Shown: positions 15,287 through 23,947 of the stretch, in pieces | Position numbering within the stretch: the first letter of the stretch is position 1 | Layout of the letters: every line of letters starts with the position of its first letter | DNA from: Chloroflexota bacterium | GTDB lineage: Bacteria > Chloroflexota > FW602-bin22 > JACPRP01 | Reading direction: 5' to 3' | Length of the DNA stretch: 64,000 bases | NCBI GenBank assembly: GCA_016210495.1 | Contig: JACQUC010000101.1 | Span: 16,411 to 80,410 of the forward strand | The notes under the pieces: generated by a model | What the model was told of the DNA's origin: nothing | The model's input: the letters and a program-made list of their open reading frames with translations, nothing else | Database searches by the model: none | Position numbers and translations under genes: made by a program

Positions 15287-16726
15287 ATGACGTCGTTGGC
15301 CTGGCAGCGCGAGGGCAATCCGCGTAAGGCGGACCCCCACGCTACCCCGTCAAATACGTCGGCTGATGACGCACCAGTGAGGATTGTGCCTTTGCCTGCC
15401 AGAACACTCCAAGGTGAGATCCGCGTGCCAAACGACAAATCCATTTGCCATCGGGCGCTGATGCTCGGGGGACTCGCCTCGGGCCGCTCGATCGTCCATG
15501 GGCTCTTGAACTCGGCAGACGTGCTTTCTACTGCCAGGTGCCTGAGAGCGCTGGGGGTCGGCATCGAGATGGTCGATGAGGGAACGGCGATCATCGATGG
15601 CAGGGGAGAGCAGGGCTTGGCGGAGCCGGGAGATGTCCTCGATGCCGGCAACTCGGGCACAACGGTACGACTTCTCTCGGGTGTTCTGGCGGGGCAGGAC
15701 TTCTATTCTGTCCTCACGGGCGATGCCTCGCTGCGCCGCCGTCCGATGGCCCGCATCGCTCAGCCGCTGGCGCAGATGGGGGCCACGATCTTAGGTAGAG
15801 ATGCCAACCGTCTTTTGCCGCTTAGCATCGTGGGCGGGAACCTGCGTTCCATCGGCTACCGCCTGCCGGTGGCCAGCGCGCAGGTCAAGTCTTGCATCCT
15901 GCTTGCCGGGCTGTTTGCCGAGGGAGAGACCACCGTCGAAGAGCCTTCGGCCACGCGGGACCACACCGAGCGGATGTTGAGCGCTCTCGGGGTGCCGATT
16001 ACGTGGGGCGGCGGCATCGTGCGGGTACGCGGCAGGAGCGTGCCCTCGAGCTTCGAGATAAGCGTTCCGGGCGACTTCTCGTCGGCCGCCTTCTTTCTGG
16101 CGGCTGCGGCGATCCTGCCCGACTCCGAGCTGGTCGTGCACGACGTCGGTGTGAACCCCACGCGCACCGGGTTCCTGGGCCTGCTGCGCTCAATGGGGGC
16201 GGACATTACTATGGAGAACGAGCGCATCGTGGGCGGCGAGCCGGTGGCGGACTTGCGCTGTCGCGGCAGCCAGCTTCGGGGCGGGATGGTACAGGGAGAG
16301 ATGGTGCCCAGCTTGATCGACGAGCTGCCGGTGGCCGCCGTCGTGGCCACGCAGGCCGAGGGACAGACGGTGGTGCGCGATGCCCAGGAGCTGCGGGTGA
16401 AAGAGAGCGATCGCATCAGGACAATCGTGGTCGAACTGAGCCGATTGGGCGCGAGAATCTCCGAAACCGACGACGGGTTCGTCGTCGAGGGGCCGACGCC
16501 ACTGAGGGGGGCTTACTGCCACAGCTACGGCGACCACCGTATCGCTATGTCGCTGGCCGTCGCCGGCCTGGTGGCATCGGGCGACGTGACCATCGACGAT
16601 CCCTCCTGCGCCGACGTCTCGTTCCCGGGCTTCTTTGAGGCACTTGGCAACATCTGCCGTGAGCCGCCTCCGTTTGGGAGGGGCAGTAGTCCTGCTTCAG
16701 CGGACGGGATCGACGATGAGGTCTAG
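15287..16726 (+). CDS. aroA: 3-phosphoshikimate 1-carboxyvinyltransferase (EPSP synthase)
   Basis: Transfers enolpyruvyl from PEP to shikimate-3-phosphate, sixth step of the shikimate pathway, in the cytosol. About 479 aa from ATG 15287, the first after the predicted transcription start; the family core begins only about 30 residues later, so a GTG near 15376 is also possible. Signatures: VPNDKSICHRALMLGGLASG (family PGDKSISHRALML), LDAGNSGTTVRLLSG, LTGDASLRRRPM, ELRVKESDRI and SYGDHRIAMSLAVAG. The first motif has Asn for Gly and Cys for Ser, while the substrate-binding Lys, Ser and Arg remain. No other shikimate gene is nearby. The 3' end overlaps the convergent ThDP gene by 30 bp. Confidence 0.95.
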   Translation: MTSLAWQREGNPRKADPHATPSNTSADDAPVRIVPLPARTLQGEIRVPNDKSICHRALMLGGLASGRSIVHGLLNSADVLSTARCLRALGVGIEMVDEGTAIIDGRGEQGLAEPGDVLDAGNSGTTVRLLSGVLAGQDFYSVLTGDASLRRRPMARIAQPLAQMGATILGRDANRLLPLSIVGGNLRSIGYRLPVASAQVKSCILLAGLFAEGETTVEEPSATRDHTERMLSALGVPITWGGGIVRVRGRSVPSSFEISVPGDFSSAAFFLAAAAILPDSELVVHDVGVNPTRTGFLGLLRSMGADITMENERIVGGEPVADLRCRGSQLRGGMVQGEMVPSLIDELPVAAVVATQAEGQTVVRDAQELRVKESDRIRTIVVELSRLGARISETDDGFVVEGPTPLRGAYCHSYGDHRIAMSLAVAGLVASGDVTIDDPSCADVSFPGFFEALGNICREPPPFGRGSSPASADGIDDEV

Positions 16727-18415
16727 CAGGGCCAGTTGGCCGCTTTGGACGCGCTCGATTGCCCGCCCCAGTACACGCGGGAGCTCCTCTGGGTCCTCGA
16801 CTCGGTCGCCGAAGCTACCAAACGCCATGGCGATGGCAGCGTAGTCGGGCGCCGGGGCTATATCGACGCCATAGAATGTCTTGGTGCGAGCGCACCAGCC
16901 GTCCGGGAAGTTCCCGAGATGGGAGCGCTTCATAGCAGCGTAGCCCTGGTTGTTCATGATGACTACCAGGATAGGCACCCGGTACTGCTGGGCGAAGCCG
17001 AAGGCTGCGAGGCCAGGGTTGTAATTGAAGGATCCATCTCCCTCGATGGCGACGACCAGGCGGTCAGGTGCGGCGACTTTCACACCCAGGGCTGTGCCCA
17101 GCCCGACGCCCAGACCTCCACTGCTCGGGCTGTGGAAGGTTCCTGGCAGATTCCGCCGCAGGTGGCGCAGCAAGATGCCCTTATGTGTGATGGTTTCGTT
17201 GACGACGATAGCATCCGGCGGTAGGACCTCTCCGATGTTAAACGCGGCCCAACGCCCTTCCATGGGCCGCCGTTGCGCGGCTGCGAGCGCCTGGGCGCGC
17301 AGCTCCTCGTGCTGCTGTTCGTGCCGGGCTCGCAAAGATACTTTTCGGGCCTCGCGCGCCTGATCTACTCCGCTCGAGGCGGCCAAGCGCTCCTTCACGC
17401 GGCGGTTGATCTGCTGCAACGAGCCAACCAGATTGCCGGCGACGACCTGGTCGACGCCAAAGCCCCAATAATTGAGCAATTCTCGGCCAGGATCTTCGTC
17501 GATCAGAACGACCCTGGCGTCGGTGGTTCGCTTCGACGCTGGATACCACGGCTGCTGGCATCCGACGAGCAGCACAAGGTCCGCCTCATCGACCATCCGC
17601 TTGGCCTCGAAGCCTAAGTGGAGCGCGTGATCGCGGGGGAAATTGAGGGCGACCGGGTCCGAGGCTTCGACGACCGGCATGCCCAGGCTTTCAGCCAGTT
17701 CCACCAGCTGCTCGACGGCGCCGGGTTTGTCGCCAGCGTATTCGGTCAGCAGCACAGGTCGGCGCGCGCTAATCAGTGCTCCGGCGACTTGCTCGAGCGT
17801 GGCGCTATCGGCGTAGGTTGGCGGCGGTGGCGGTGCGCAACGGCCGCCAAACGGGATTGCGTCACCGAATAGAAACTCTAGCGGCACCGAAAGGAAAACA
17901 GGTCCACAGGGCGGCGTGAGCGCGAGACGACAGGCGTCCTGCAAGGTGCCCAGCAGGACTTCCCGGCTGAGCACCGTGGTGCTCCGCTTCACGCAAGGCT
18001 GGGCGACGGCAGCAGAGCCACCGGCATCGCAGAGCTGGCGTGCCCACTGAGGTCCCGGCTCGCAAGCCGCCATCTCCCCAAACGTCGCCGAATCGCCGGC
18101 AAGCACCACCATCGGCGCGCGCTCGCGCCGCGCGGAGCGGAGGGCCATCGCCGCGTGAAGCGTTCCCACCGCCGTGTGCAACAGCACCACCGATAGCTTC
18201 TCCGACTGCTTATAGTATCCCTTGGCTATAGCAACAGCCAGGTCTTCGTGGCGCGTGTCGAAGTAGCAGGGGCCTTTACCCTCGGCGCTTGCGCGAGCTA
18301 GCGCGTCCCAAACGGGGGACCATTCGGTTCCCGGGGACGAGAAGATGTACTCGACGCCATAGGCACGGAACACATCTAAAACGGCGTCACTTAGGGTTCT
18401 AGCGTCTTCTGGCAT
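16697..18415 (-). CDS. Thiamine-diphosphate-dependent enzyme (acetolactate synthase/benzoylformate decarboxylase-like)
   Basis: 572 aa with the three domains of the ThDP decarboxylase family: N-terminal PYR domain (about 1-175, with the activating Glu in the FDTRHEDLA region and GTLHAAMALRSA), a central domain (about 200-340) and a C-terminal PP domain. The ThDP/Mg motif is EGDGSFNYNPG ending in VIMNN. The ATG start follows GGGAGAG. The gene is alone, without an acetolactate-synthase small subunit, so branched-chain amino acid synthesis is not implied; decarboxylation or ligation of a 2-keto acid is likely. Substrate unknown. Confidence 0.85.
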   Translation of the reverse strand: MPEDARTLSDAVLDVFRAYGVEYIFSSPGTEWSPVWDALARASAEGKGPCYFDTRHEDLAVAIAKGYYKQSEKLSVVLLHTAVGTLHAAMALRSARRERAPMVVLAGDSATFGEMAACEPGPQWARQLCDAGGSAAVAQPCVKRSTTVLSREVLLGTLQDACRLALTPPCGPVFLSVPLEFLFGDAIPFGGRCAPPPPPTYADSATLEQVAGALISARRPVLLTEYAGDKPGAVEQLVELAESLGMPVVEASDPVALNFPRDHALHLGFEAKRMVDEADLVLLVGCQQPWYPASKRTTDARVVLIDEDPGRELLNYWGFGVDQVVAGNLVGSLQQINRRVKERLAASSGVDQAREARKVSLRARHEQQHEELRAQALAAAQRRPMEGRWAAFNIGEVLPPDAIVVNETITHKGILLRHLRRNLPGTFHSPSSGGLGVGLGTALGVKVAAPDRLVVAIEGDGSFNYNPGLAAFGFAQQYRVPILVVIMNNQGYAAMKRSHLGNFPDGWCARTKTFYGVDIAPAPDYAAIAMAFGSFGDRVEDPEELPRVLGRAIERVQSGQLALLDLIVDPVR

Positions 18416-18460
18416 TGCACTCTCCCTTACTTGGCCTTTTCGTGGTGGGACTGGCGGGAT

Positions 18461-18484
18461 GGGCGCGGAGACCGCGCCCCTACG
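18461..18484. repeat. Palindromic repeat, family B (CGG/CCG stem)
   Basis: GGGCGCGG-AGA-CCGCGCCCCTACG. Same frame as the copies at 29918, 40163 and 54607, with the inner stem changed on both sides. Confidence 0.75.
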
Positions 18485-18552
18485 TCATTGCTGATGGTAT
18501 CGCAACCTGAGGTGCCGTGTCAATGGCTGGGTAGGCTGCAACTCTTCGCCTT

Positions 18553-18581
18553 TTGCACGGCGCCACTTGAAATGCTAGAAT
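18553..18581 (+). promoter_or_regulatory. Promoter for the membrane glycosyltransferase gene
   Basis: TTGCAC (18553-18558), 17-bp spacer, TAGAAT (18576-18581). Confidence 0.6.
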
Positions 18582-18640
18582 ACTCGCGCCTCTACGGCAA
18601 AGCGGGCTGAACGAGCCGCGATACGTGAGGGCGTGAGGGA

Positions 18641-20311
18641 GTGATGGTGGGCTTCGCCAGGCGTTGGATTAGCGGCAGGGGCGCTCTGCCTCTTTTGCTG
18701 CTTGTCGGCGTCGCGTCTGAGGCGATCTATTTGGTGTACTTCGTGCGCGGCTTCTACTTGCCGGCGTACTATGCTATGCCGTTGCTGGATTTGGGCAAGA
18801 TCACGCGGTACGCCCCAGGTGCCGCCGTAGAATTCCTGGGGTACTTCACGGCCCTTTTTGTGCTCTACTATCTGGCGTACAGGTTGGCGCGCGCGGTTGG
18901 CTTCTCGCGTGAAATCGACGGGGTGCCCCGCCCCGCCCCGGGCGGACAGGGACGTCCGCCCCTACGAGGGATCGAGGATTCGGCGGGTGGTTGCCCGCGT
19001 GTGAGCAGTGGGGCACTCCACTCCACTCCGGGCGGACAGAGACGTCCGCCCCTACACCTGAGAAGTGGCGATGGGTCGGCCCGGGCACAGTCTGCGGATT
19101 GGTGGCTGGTCGCGATCGTCGGCTTCGCGGCGGTGTTTAGCGCGACGATGGTTTTCGTATACCCTGTGGGCGCAGCAGACATTTTTGACTACGTGTTCAG
19201 TGGACACGTGCTGGCTCACTACCGGCTCAACCCTTTTGCCTATGCGCCGGTCGATTTCCCCAACGATCCTCTGTACTCGTATCCCGCGTGGAAATACGTG
19301 CCGGCGTCCTACGGCCCCGTCTGGGCCTACATCTGCGGGCTGGCTACCTTACTGGCTGGCAATGACCTGTACGCGAACTTGATGGCCTATAAGACGCTCG
19401 TCGTCGCCGCGTATATGGGATCGATATGGTTGACCTGGCGCATCCTGAAGGACACCGCACCAGGATACGCGGTGCCCGGCACGCTCCTGTTCGCCTGGAA
19501 TCCTCTGGTAATCTATGAGACGGCTGGCAACGGGCACAACGATTCGGTGATGATGCTTTTCGTGCTCATTGCGGTCTACTTGCTGGCGCGGAGGCGGTCA
19601 ACGCTCGCCATAGCTGCCCTGGTCTTGTCCGCGTTGCTGAAATTCGTGACGGCCGTGCTTCTCCCGGTCTTCGTGCTATCCGCTTTCAGCCAGGAGAAAA
19701 AGCTTGGCGGGCGGGCGAGATTCCTGGGGGGCACCTTGGTGATTGCCGGGCTTATGGCCGGGGTGCTGTACGCTCCGGTATGGGTAGGATCCGAAACGTT
19801 GGGCCTTACGCGGAGGCAGGAGATGTTTACTAACTCTTTTCCGACGATCCTTCTGCTAATGCTTGAGGGAAGCGTAGGGACGGAAGTGGCGCGATCCCTA
19901 ATCACGCGAGCTGTGACCCTACTGCTTGTCGCTTACTGCGTGTTTTGGTCTCTCCGTGCCGGAGGCACCTTTGCCGGAATGCTCAACGCCAGCTATGAAG
20001 TGCTGTTTTTCTATCTCACCGTGGCCTCTTTGTGGTTTCAGCCCTGGTATCTGGTCTGGCTGGTCTCGCTCGCGGCGCTGCTTCCCAGGGTGGACATTGC
20101 GCACAGAACTGTGATATTCTGTTATTCGGCGATGCTGAGCTACTTCGTGTTTGTCTTCCTGTGGATCTGGAACGCCACAAGCTACGATATTATGGCCGTC
20201 CAAGCACGCGCGGTGGCCGTGACGTATGTGCTGCCTGTGGCTTTCACCGCTTACGTCCTCTGGAAGAATCGGGCGGCCCGCGGCGAGGCGAGTCAGCGCG
20301 TTGGCGGCTAA
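18641..20311 (+). CDS. Polytopic membrane glycosyltransferase (GT-C fold, GT87/MptB-like) with in-frame repeat insertion
   Basis: 556 aa; GTG 18641 or ATG 18644. About ten to twelve hydrophobic helices, with an acidic loop motif after helix 3 (VGAADIFDYVFSGHVL), as expected for polyprenol-phosphate-sugar-dependent glycosyltransferases. It probably adds mannose or another hexose to a lipid or glycan outside the membrane. Residues about 94-145, between helices 2 and 3, are low-complexity and Gly/Pro/Arg-rich and are encoded by two copies of the family A palindromic repeat (18926-18966, 19023-19056). The frame stays open across both, so about 50 residues were probably added to a loop without destroying the gene. 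It ends 9 bp before the helicase gene, likely co-transcribed. Confidence 0.82.
   Translation: MMVGFARRWISGRGALPLLLLVGVASEAIYLVYFVRGFYLPAYYAMPLLDLGKITRYAPGAAVEFLGYFTALFVLYYLAYRLARAVGFSREIDGVPRPAPGGQGRPPLRGIEDSAGGCPRVSSGALHSTPGGQRRPPLHLRSGDGSARAQSADWWLVAIVGFAAVFSATMVFVYPVGAADIFDYVFSGHVLAHYRLNPFAYAPVDFPNDPLYSYPAWKYVPASYGPVWAYICGLATLLAGNDLYANLMAYKTLVVAAYMGSIWLTWRILKDTAPGYAVPGTLLFAWNPLVIYETAGNGHNDSVMMLFVLIAVYLLARRRSTLAIAALVLSALLKFVTAVLLPVFVLSAFSQEKKLGGRARFLGGTLVIAGLMAGVLYAPVWVGSETLGLTRRQEMFTNSFPTILLLMLEGSVGTEVARSLITRAVTLLLVAYCVFWSLRAGGTFAGMLNASYEVLFFYLTVASLWFQPWYLVWLVSLAALLPRVDIAHRTVIFCYSAMLSYFVFVFLWIWNATSYDIMAVQARAVAVTYVLPVAFTAYVLWKNRAARGEASQRVGG
18926..18966. repeat. Palindromic repeat, family A copy 2 (inside CDS)
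   Basis: Lead CCCCGCCCCGCCCC, stem GGGCGGAC (18940-18947), loop AGGGAC, GTCCGCCC (18954-18961), then CTACG. Read in frame it gives a GGQGRPPLR peptide. Confidence 0.85.
19023..19056. repeat. Palindromic repeat, family A copy 3 (inside CDS)
   Basis: Stem GGGCGGAC (19030-19037), loop AGAGAC, GTCCGCCC (19044-19051), then CTAC. It gives GGQRRPPLH in the same frame as copy 2, 90 bp upstream. Confidence 0.85.
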
Positions 20312-20320
20312 GAAGGGGCT

Positions 20321-23200
20321 ATGGATCAGATTTTCGTCTCTATCGACCTGGAAATGACGGGGCCGCGACCGGAGAACCAAGAGATCATCGAAATCGCGGT
20401 GGTGAAGTTTAAGGGCTCCGAGGTTCTCGCTAGCTGGTCGACGCTCGTTAACCCGCGCTGCGCGATCCCATACAACATTCAGGTATTGACCGGCATCAAG
20501 CAGGAGGATGTGGATCGCGCACCAGCGCTGCCGGAGGTGGCGGGCCAACTGCTCAAATTCGTCAAGGGCTACCCGCTGGTTGCCCATTCTGTCTCGCTGG
20601 ACGTTGCCTGTCTGGAGCGCAAGGGAGTGAAACTCGAGAACCAGCAGGTGGACACCTTTGAGCTGGCCAGTATCCTGCTACCCCAGTTGAGCAGCTACAG
20701 TCTGGAGACGGTTGCGAAGCATCTCGACGTGAGCTTTCGCGCGATGCATCGCGCGGCGGACGATGCGCTGACAACCAAGGAAGTGTTTCTTGCCCTTCTG
20801 GAGAAAGCTATGGAGCTCGACCTGTTCGTCGTGCAGGAGATCAACAGGCTCGTAGGAAACGTGGATTGGCCGCTGAAGCAGCTCTTTCAAGACGTCGAGC
20901 GGCGCCAGAGCAGAGCGGCTTTTGGGTCATCTATCCGCGAGCAGTTAGCGGCGAAGAGTGGGCTCGAGAACACGCTGCTCAGCGTGTCGTTCAGTAGCGA
21001 GGATAGGAAGCCACTCGCGCCGACTTCGAGCCGGAAGCCCGTCGACGTCGCCACTCTTACCTCCATCCTAGATCCGGGCGGGCTGCTTGACCGGCAGTTC
21101 AGTGGCTATGAACATCGGCCCCAGCAAACCAAGATGATGCAGGCCGTGGCGGACGCGCTCAACAACCGACAGAACCTCATCGTCGAGGCCGGCACGGGAA
21201 CGGGCAAATCCCTGGCATACCTGCTGCCGGCGGTTTTCTTTGCCGTACAGAACGGCGAGCGAGTGGTCGTCTCGACCAACACGATCAACTTGCAAGATCA
21301 GCTCTATACCAAGGATGTCCCTGACCTGCAGGCAATATTGCCCGTTAGGTTCAGGGCTGCTCTTCTCAAGGGCCGATCTAACTACCTCTGCCTGGATCGT
21401 TGGGCTCACATGAGGCGTCAGGGTGACCTATCCAAGGACGAGGTGCTGACCCTGGTGAAGATACTGGCCTGGCTCCCTTCCACACAAACGGGCGACGTGA
21501 GCGAATTGAGCCGTCTGGGTGACCAGGATGGGGCCGTGTGGAGCAAGATATCCGCGGCCAACGAGAATTGCGCCGGCAATCAGTGCAACTACTACGGCAA
21601 GGGGAGCTGCTTTCTTTACAGCGCCAGAAGGCAGGCGGAGAGCTCTCACGTGGTCATAGTGAACCACGCGCTGCTTCTCAGCGATTTGAGTGTCGAGGGC
21701 GTGTTGCCGGAGTACAGGTGTCTTGTCGTCGACGAAGCCCACCATCTCGAAGACGAGGCCACCCACCAGTTGTCATATGCGGTGAATCAGGCGAACCTGA
21801 CCTCGCACCTGCGTGAGTTGAGCCACGGCTCAGCCCAGGACAGGCAGTCCGGCATGCTGCTGCACCTCGGCAGCCATTTTCGGGGCAGCACGGCTCCGGT
21901 GGGCGTGCAGAAAGACGTCGAGGCGCTGGCGGATAGACTGGTGGAGCGATCTCAGGAGGCCGTCAGCACGGTCGAGCAGCTCTTTGCCCAACTCGCGGCA
22001 TTTCTCGAGGCGCACGCCCAGGACAACCGTGGCTACGATATTCGCTTGAGACTCACTCCCGGCTTGCGACGTCAGCCGGCCTGGGAAGCCATCGAGCTGA
22101 CCTGGGAAAACCTTGCCGTGCAACTCGGCGACGTAGCGGACGGCCTGGGCAGGCTCTTCACGATCTTCTCGGAATTGGAGACGCACAAGATTCTCGACTA
22201 CGACAATCTGATGAATGACCTGCGCCGGCATCACCAATTCTTTGCGCAAGCGCTGGGGGAGATCCAGGCCATCGTGGCGATTCCTCGCGCGGAGCGCATC
22301 TGCTGGGTATCCGCCGATGCACGTCATGACGACATCACACTCTGTTCGGCGCCGCTCCACGTGGGGGACATTCTCGAGGAGCAGCTCTTTTCCAAGAAGG
22401 ACAGCGTGATACTTACGTCTGCGACACTGAGCACAGCAAACAGGTTCGACTACATTCAGGAGCGGCTCAGCTTCCGCGATGCGAAGGGACTTCTGGTCGA
22501 ATCCCCTTTTGACCACGTGGAGTCGACGTTGGTTTACATTCCGATGGACATGCCCGAGCCTGAGAAGCCATATTATCAACGAAGCGTGCAGCAGGCGATC
22601 ATAGACCTGTGCAGGGCCACTGGGGGGCGCGCGCTGATACTCTTCACGTCACACAGCCAGTTACGCCAGACGTATCAGTCGATTCGGCAGCCGCTTCAGG
22701 AGGCAGGCATTCTCGTCCTTGGCCACAAGGTGGATCAGATGCCGCGACGCCAACTTCTGCAAACGTTCAAAACTAACCCGAAAACGGTGCTTCTTGGTGC
22801 CGCCAGCTTCTGGGAAGGCGTGGACGTGGTCGGCGAGGCGTTGAGCGTGCTCGTCATAGCCAGGCTACCCTTCGCCGTGCCGTCGGACCCTATCTTCGCG
22901 GCGCGCAGCGAGGGTTTTGAGGATCCGTTTAACCAGTACGCCCTGCCGCAAACGATCCTGCGCTTCAAACAAGGCTTCGGCAGGCTCATTCGCAGCAGGA
23001 ACGATCGCGGCGCGGTCGTCGTGCTCGACAAGCGCATCCACAGCAAAACTTACGGTACCACGTTTCTCCGGTCTGTGCCCCCGTGCACGGTAACGCGCGG
23101 CACGCTTGACAGCCTTCCACGAGAAGTTGCGGATTGGCTTTCCGGCGGGCGCGCGCGAAGCTCTGGTTTGGAAGCGCGCGAGCGTACAAAGGCACGATAG
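20321..23200 (+). CDS. dinG: DinG-family ATP-dependent helicase with N-terminal 3'-5' exonuclease domain
   Basis: 959 aa. Residues 1 to about 165 are a DnaQ-like DEDDh exonuclease: D9/E11 in SIDLEMTG, an Asp in AHSVSLDVACL, and His/Asp in HRAADDA. The XPD/DinG helicase follows: Walker A AGTGTGKS (about 289-296), iron-sulfur cysteines in YLCLDRW, ENCAGNQC and GSC (about 355-430), DEAH box VVDEAHHLEDEAT (about 470), and the C-terminal motifs LILFTSHSQLR, SFWEGVDVVGE and GFGRLIRS. The family unwinds 5'-3' and resolves R-loops or lesions. All signature residues look intact. Probably in one transcript with the glycosyltransferase upstream. Confidence 0.94.
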   Translation: MDQIFVSIDLEMTGPRPENQEIIEIAVVKFKGSEVLASWSTLVNPRCAIPYNIQVLTGIKQEDVDRAPALPEVAGQLLKFVKGYPLVAHSVSLDVACLERKGVKLENQQVDTFELASILLPQLSSYSLETVAKHLDVSFRAMHRAADDALTTKEVFLALLEKAMELDLFVVQEINRLVGNVDWPLKQLFQDVERRQSRAAFGSSIREQLAAKSGLENTLLSVSFSSEDRKPLAPTSSRKPVDVATLTSILDPGGLLDRQFSGYEHRPQQTKMMQAVADALNNRQNLIVEAGTGTGKSLAYLLPAVFFAVQNGERVVVSTNTINLQDQLYTKDVPDLQAILPVRFRAALLKGRSNYLCLDRWAHMRRQGDLSKDEVLTLVKILAWLPSTQTGDVSELSRLGDQDGAVWSKISAANENCAGNQCNYYGKGSCFLYSARRQAESSHVVIVNHALLLSDLSVEGVLPEYRCLVVDEAHHLEDEATHQLSYAVNQANLTSHLRELSHGSAQDRQSGMLLHLGSHFRGSTAPVGVQKDVEALADRLVERSQEAVSTVEQLFAQLAAFLEAHAQDNRGYDIRLRLTPGLRRQPAWEAIELTWENLAVQLGDVADGLGRLFTIFSELETHKILDYDNLMNDLRRHHQFFAQALGEIQAIVAIPRAERICWVSADARHDDITLCSAPLHVGDILEEQLFSKKDSVILTSATLSTANRFDYIQERLSFRDAKGLLVESPFDHVESTLVYIPMDMPEPEKPYYQRSVQQAIIDLCRATGGRALILFTSHSQLRQTYQSIRQPLQEAGILVLGHKVDQMPRRQLLQTFKTNPKTVLLGAASFWEGVDVVGEALSVLVIARLPFAVPSDPIFAARSEGFEDPFNQYALPQTILRFKQGFGRLIRSRNDRGAVVVLDKRIHSKTYGTTFLRSVPPCTVTRGTLDSLPREVADWLSGGRARSSGLEARERTKAR

Positions 23201-23309
23201 ACCTAGTATCACAATGGCAGGATGCCTCAGGCGGGTGGCAGGATTTCCTCTCCTTGTGTTAGAATACCGGTACGCTGTTTGATTGGCAGCACATATTGGA
23301 GACGGGTCC

Positions 23310-23366
23310 TTGGACACAACGTGGGTGGCGGTTATCGTTGTACTGGCACTCATTTTTGGTTTTTGA
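23310..23366 (+). CDS. Candidate 18-residue membrane peptide
   Basis: TTG start with GGAG 8 nt upstream (23298-23301). It encodes MDTTWVAVIVVLALIFGF, a short polar start and one uninterrupted hydrophobic helix, then TGA. It lies in a 239-bp gap with a possible promoter box TAGAAT (23260-23265), upstream of the GNAT-like gene. Very short frames arise by chance, but the clean helix plus ribosome site make it worth testing as a small membrane protein of the CydX/YbgT size class. Confidence 0.35.
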   Translation: MDTTWVAVIVVLALIFGF

Positions 23367-23439
23367 AAGTAGTCAGGATGACTTAGAGGAGGGGCTCCAG
23401 GTTGGTCGTGTTTTGTCCGCTAGGAAGGAGGTCCCCGCG

Positions 23440-23946
23440 ATGGAAGAGGCGATCTACGACATCAGGGTGGCGATGCCGGAAGACGTGGAACAGATCAACA
23501 AGAACATCAAGCGTACGATGGTTAGTCCCGAAGGCAAAGCGCCACGCAAGGGCTTGCGCGATGCTGCCGTGCGCCGCGAGTTGCTCGTCTTGGAGCGCTA
23601 CGAGTCGAAGGAGCGCGCAGCCAGGATCAGCGCTTTCATTGAATGGCACGCCCGCGTCGACGGAACGGTCACGATCAAGGACCTTGGCACAGCGGGAGAC
23701 GAGCCTCACACGGGAATGATCAAGCGGATTGTCCGTGAGTTGCTGCACGAGTCTTCACCCCCAGAGGCACGCGTGAAGCTGCGCGCCGACTTGATAGCCT
23801 GGAATTCCATCTTCCAAGACCTTCCGGGGTTCTATCTAGAAGGGCAGGAGTTCTCGCGGCCACATTGGAAGAACATCTGGACCTGGACACCCGAGGCAGA
23901 AAGACGAGCGCGCGGCCCGCGGGAACGGGGAGAGCGGAGGAGGTAG
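23440..23946 (+). CDS. GNAT-like acetyltransferase, substrate unknown
   Basis: 168 aa from ATG 23440, set by AGGAAGGAGGT upstream; the frame is open to 23296 without coding character. The sequence IRVAMPEDVEQI at the start is typical of the first strand and helix of GNAT proteins. The region VDGTVTIKDLGTAGDEPHTG followed by a helix IKRIVRELLHES would fit the acetyl-CoA-binding part, although the classic R/Q-x-x-G-x-G/A loop is not clear. It ends with a Trp-rich strand (RPHWKNIWTW) and a very basic tail. It could belong to another alpha/beta family. Its stop lies 1 bp from the convergent ftsH stop, with no terminator between. Confidence 0.55.
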   Translation: MEEAIYDIRVAMPEDVEQINKNIKRTMVSPEGKAPRKGLRDAAVRRELLVLERYESKERAARISAFIEWHARVDGTVTIKDLGTAGDEPHTGMIKRIVRELLHESSPPEARVKLRADLIAWNSIFQDLPGFYLEGQEFSRPHWKNIWTWTPEAERRARGPRERGERRR

Positions 23947-23947
23947 C

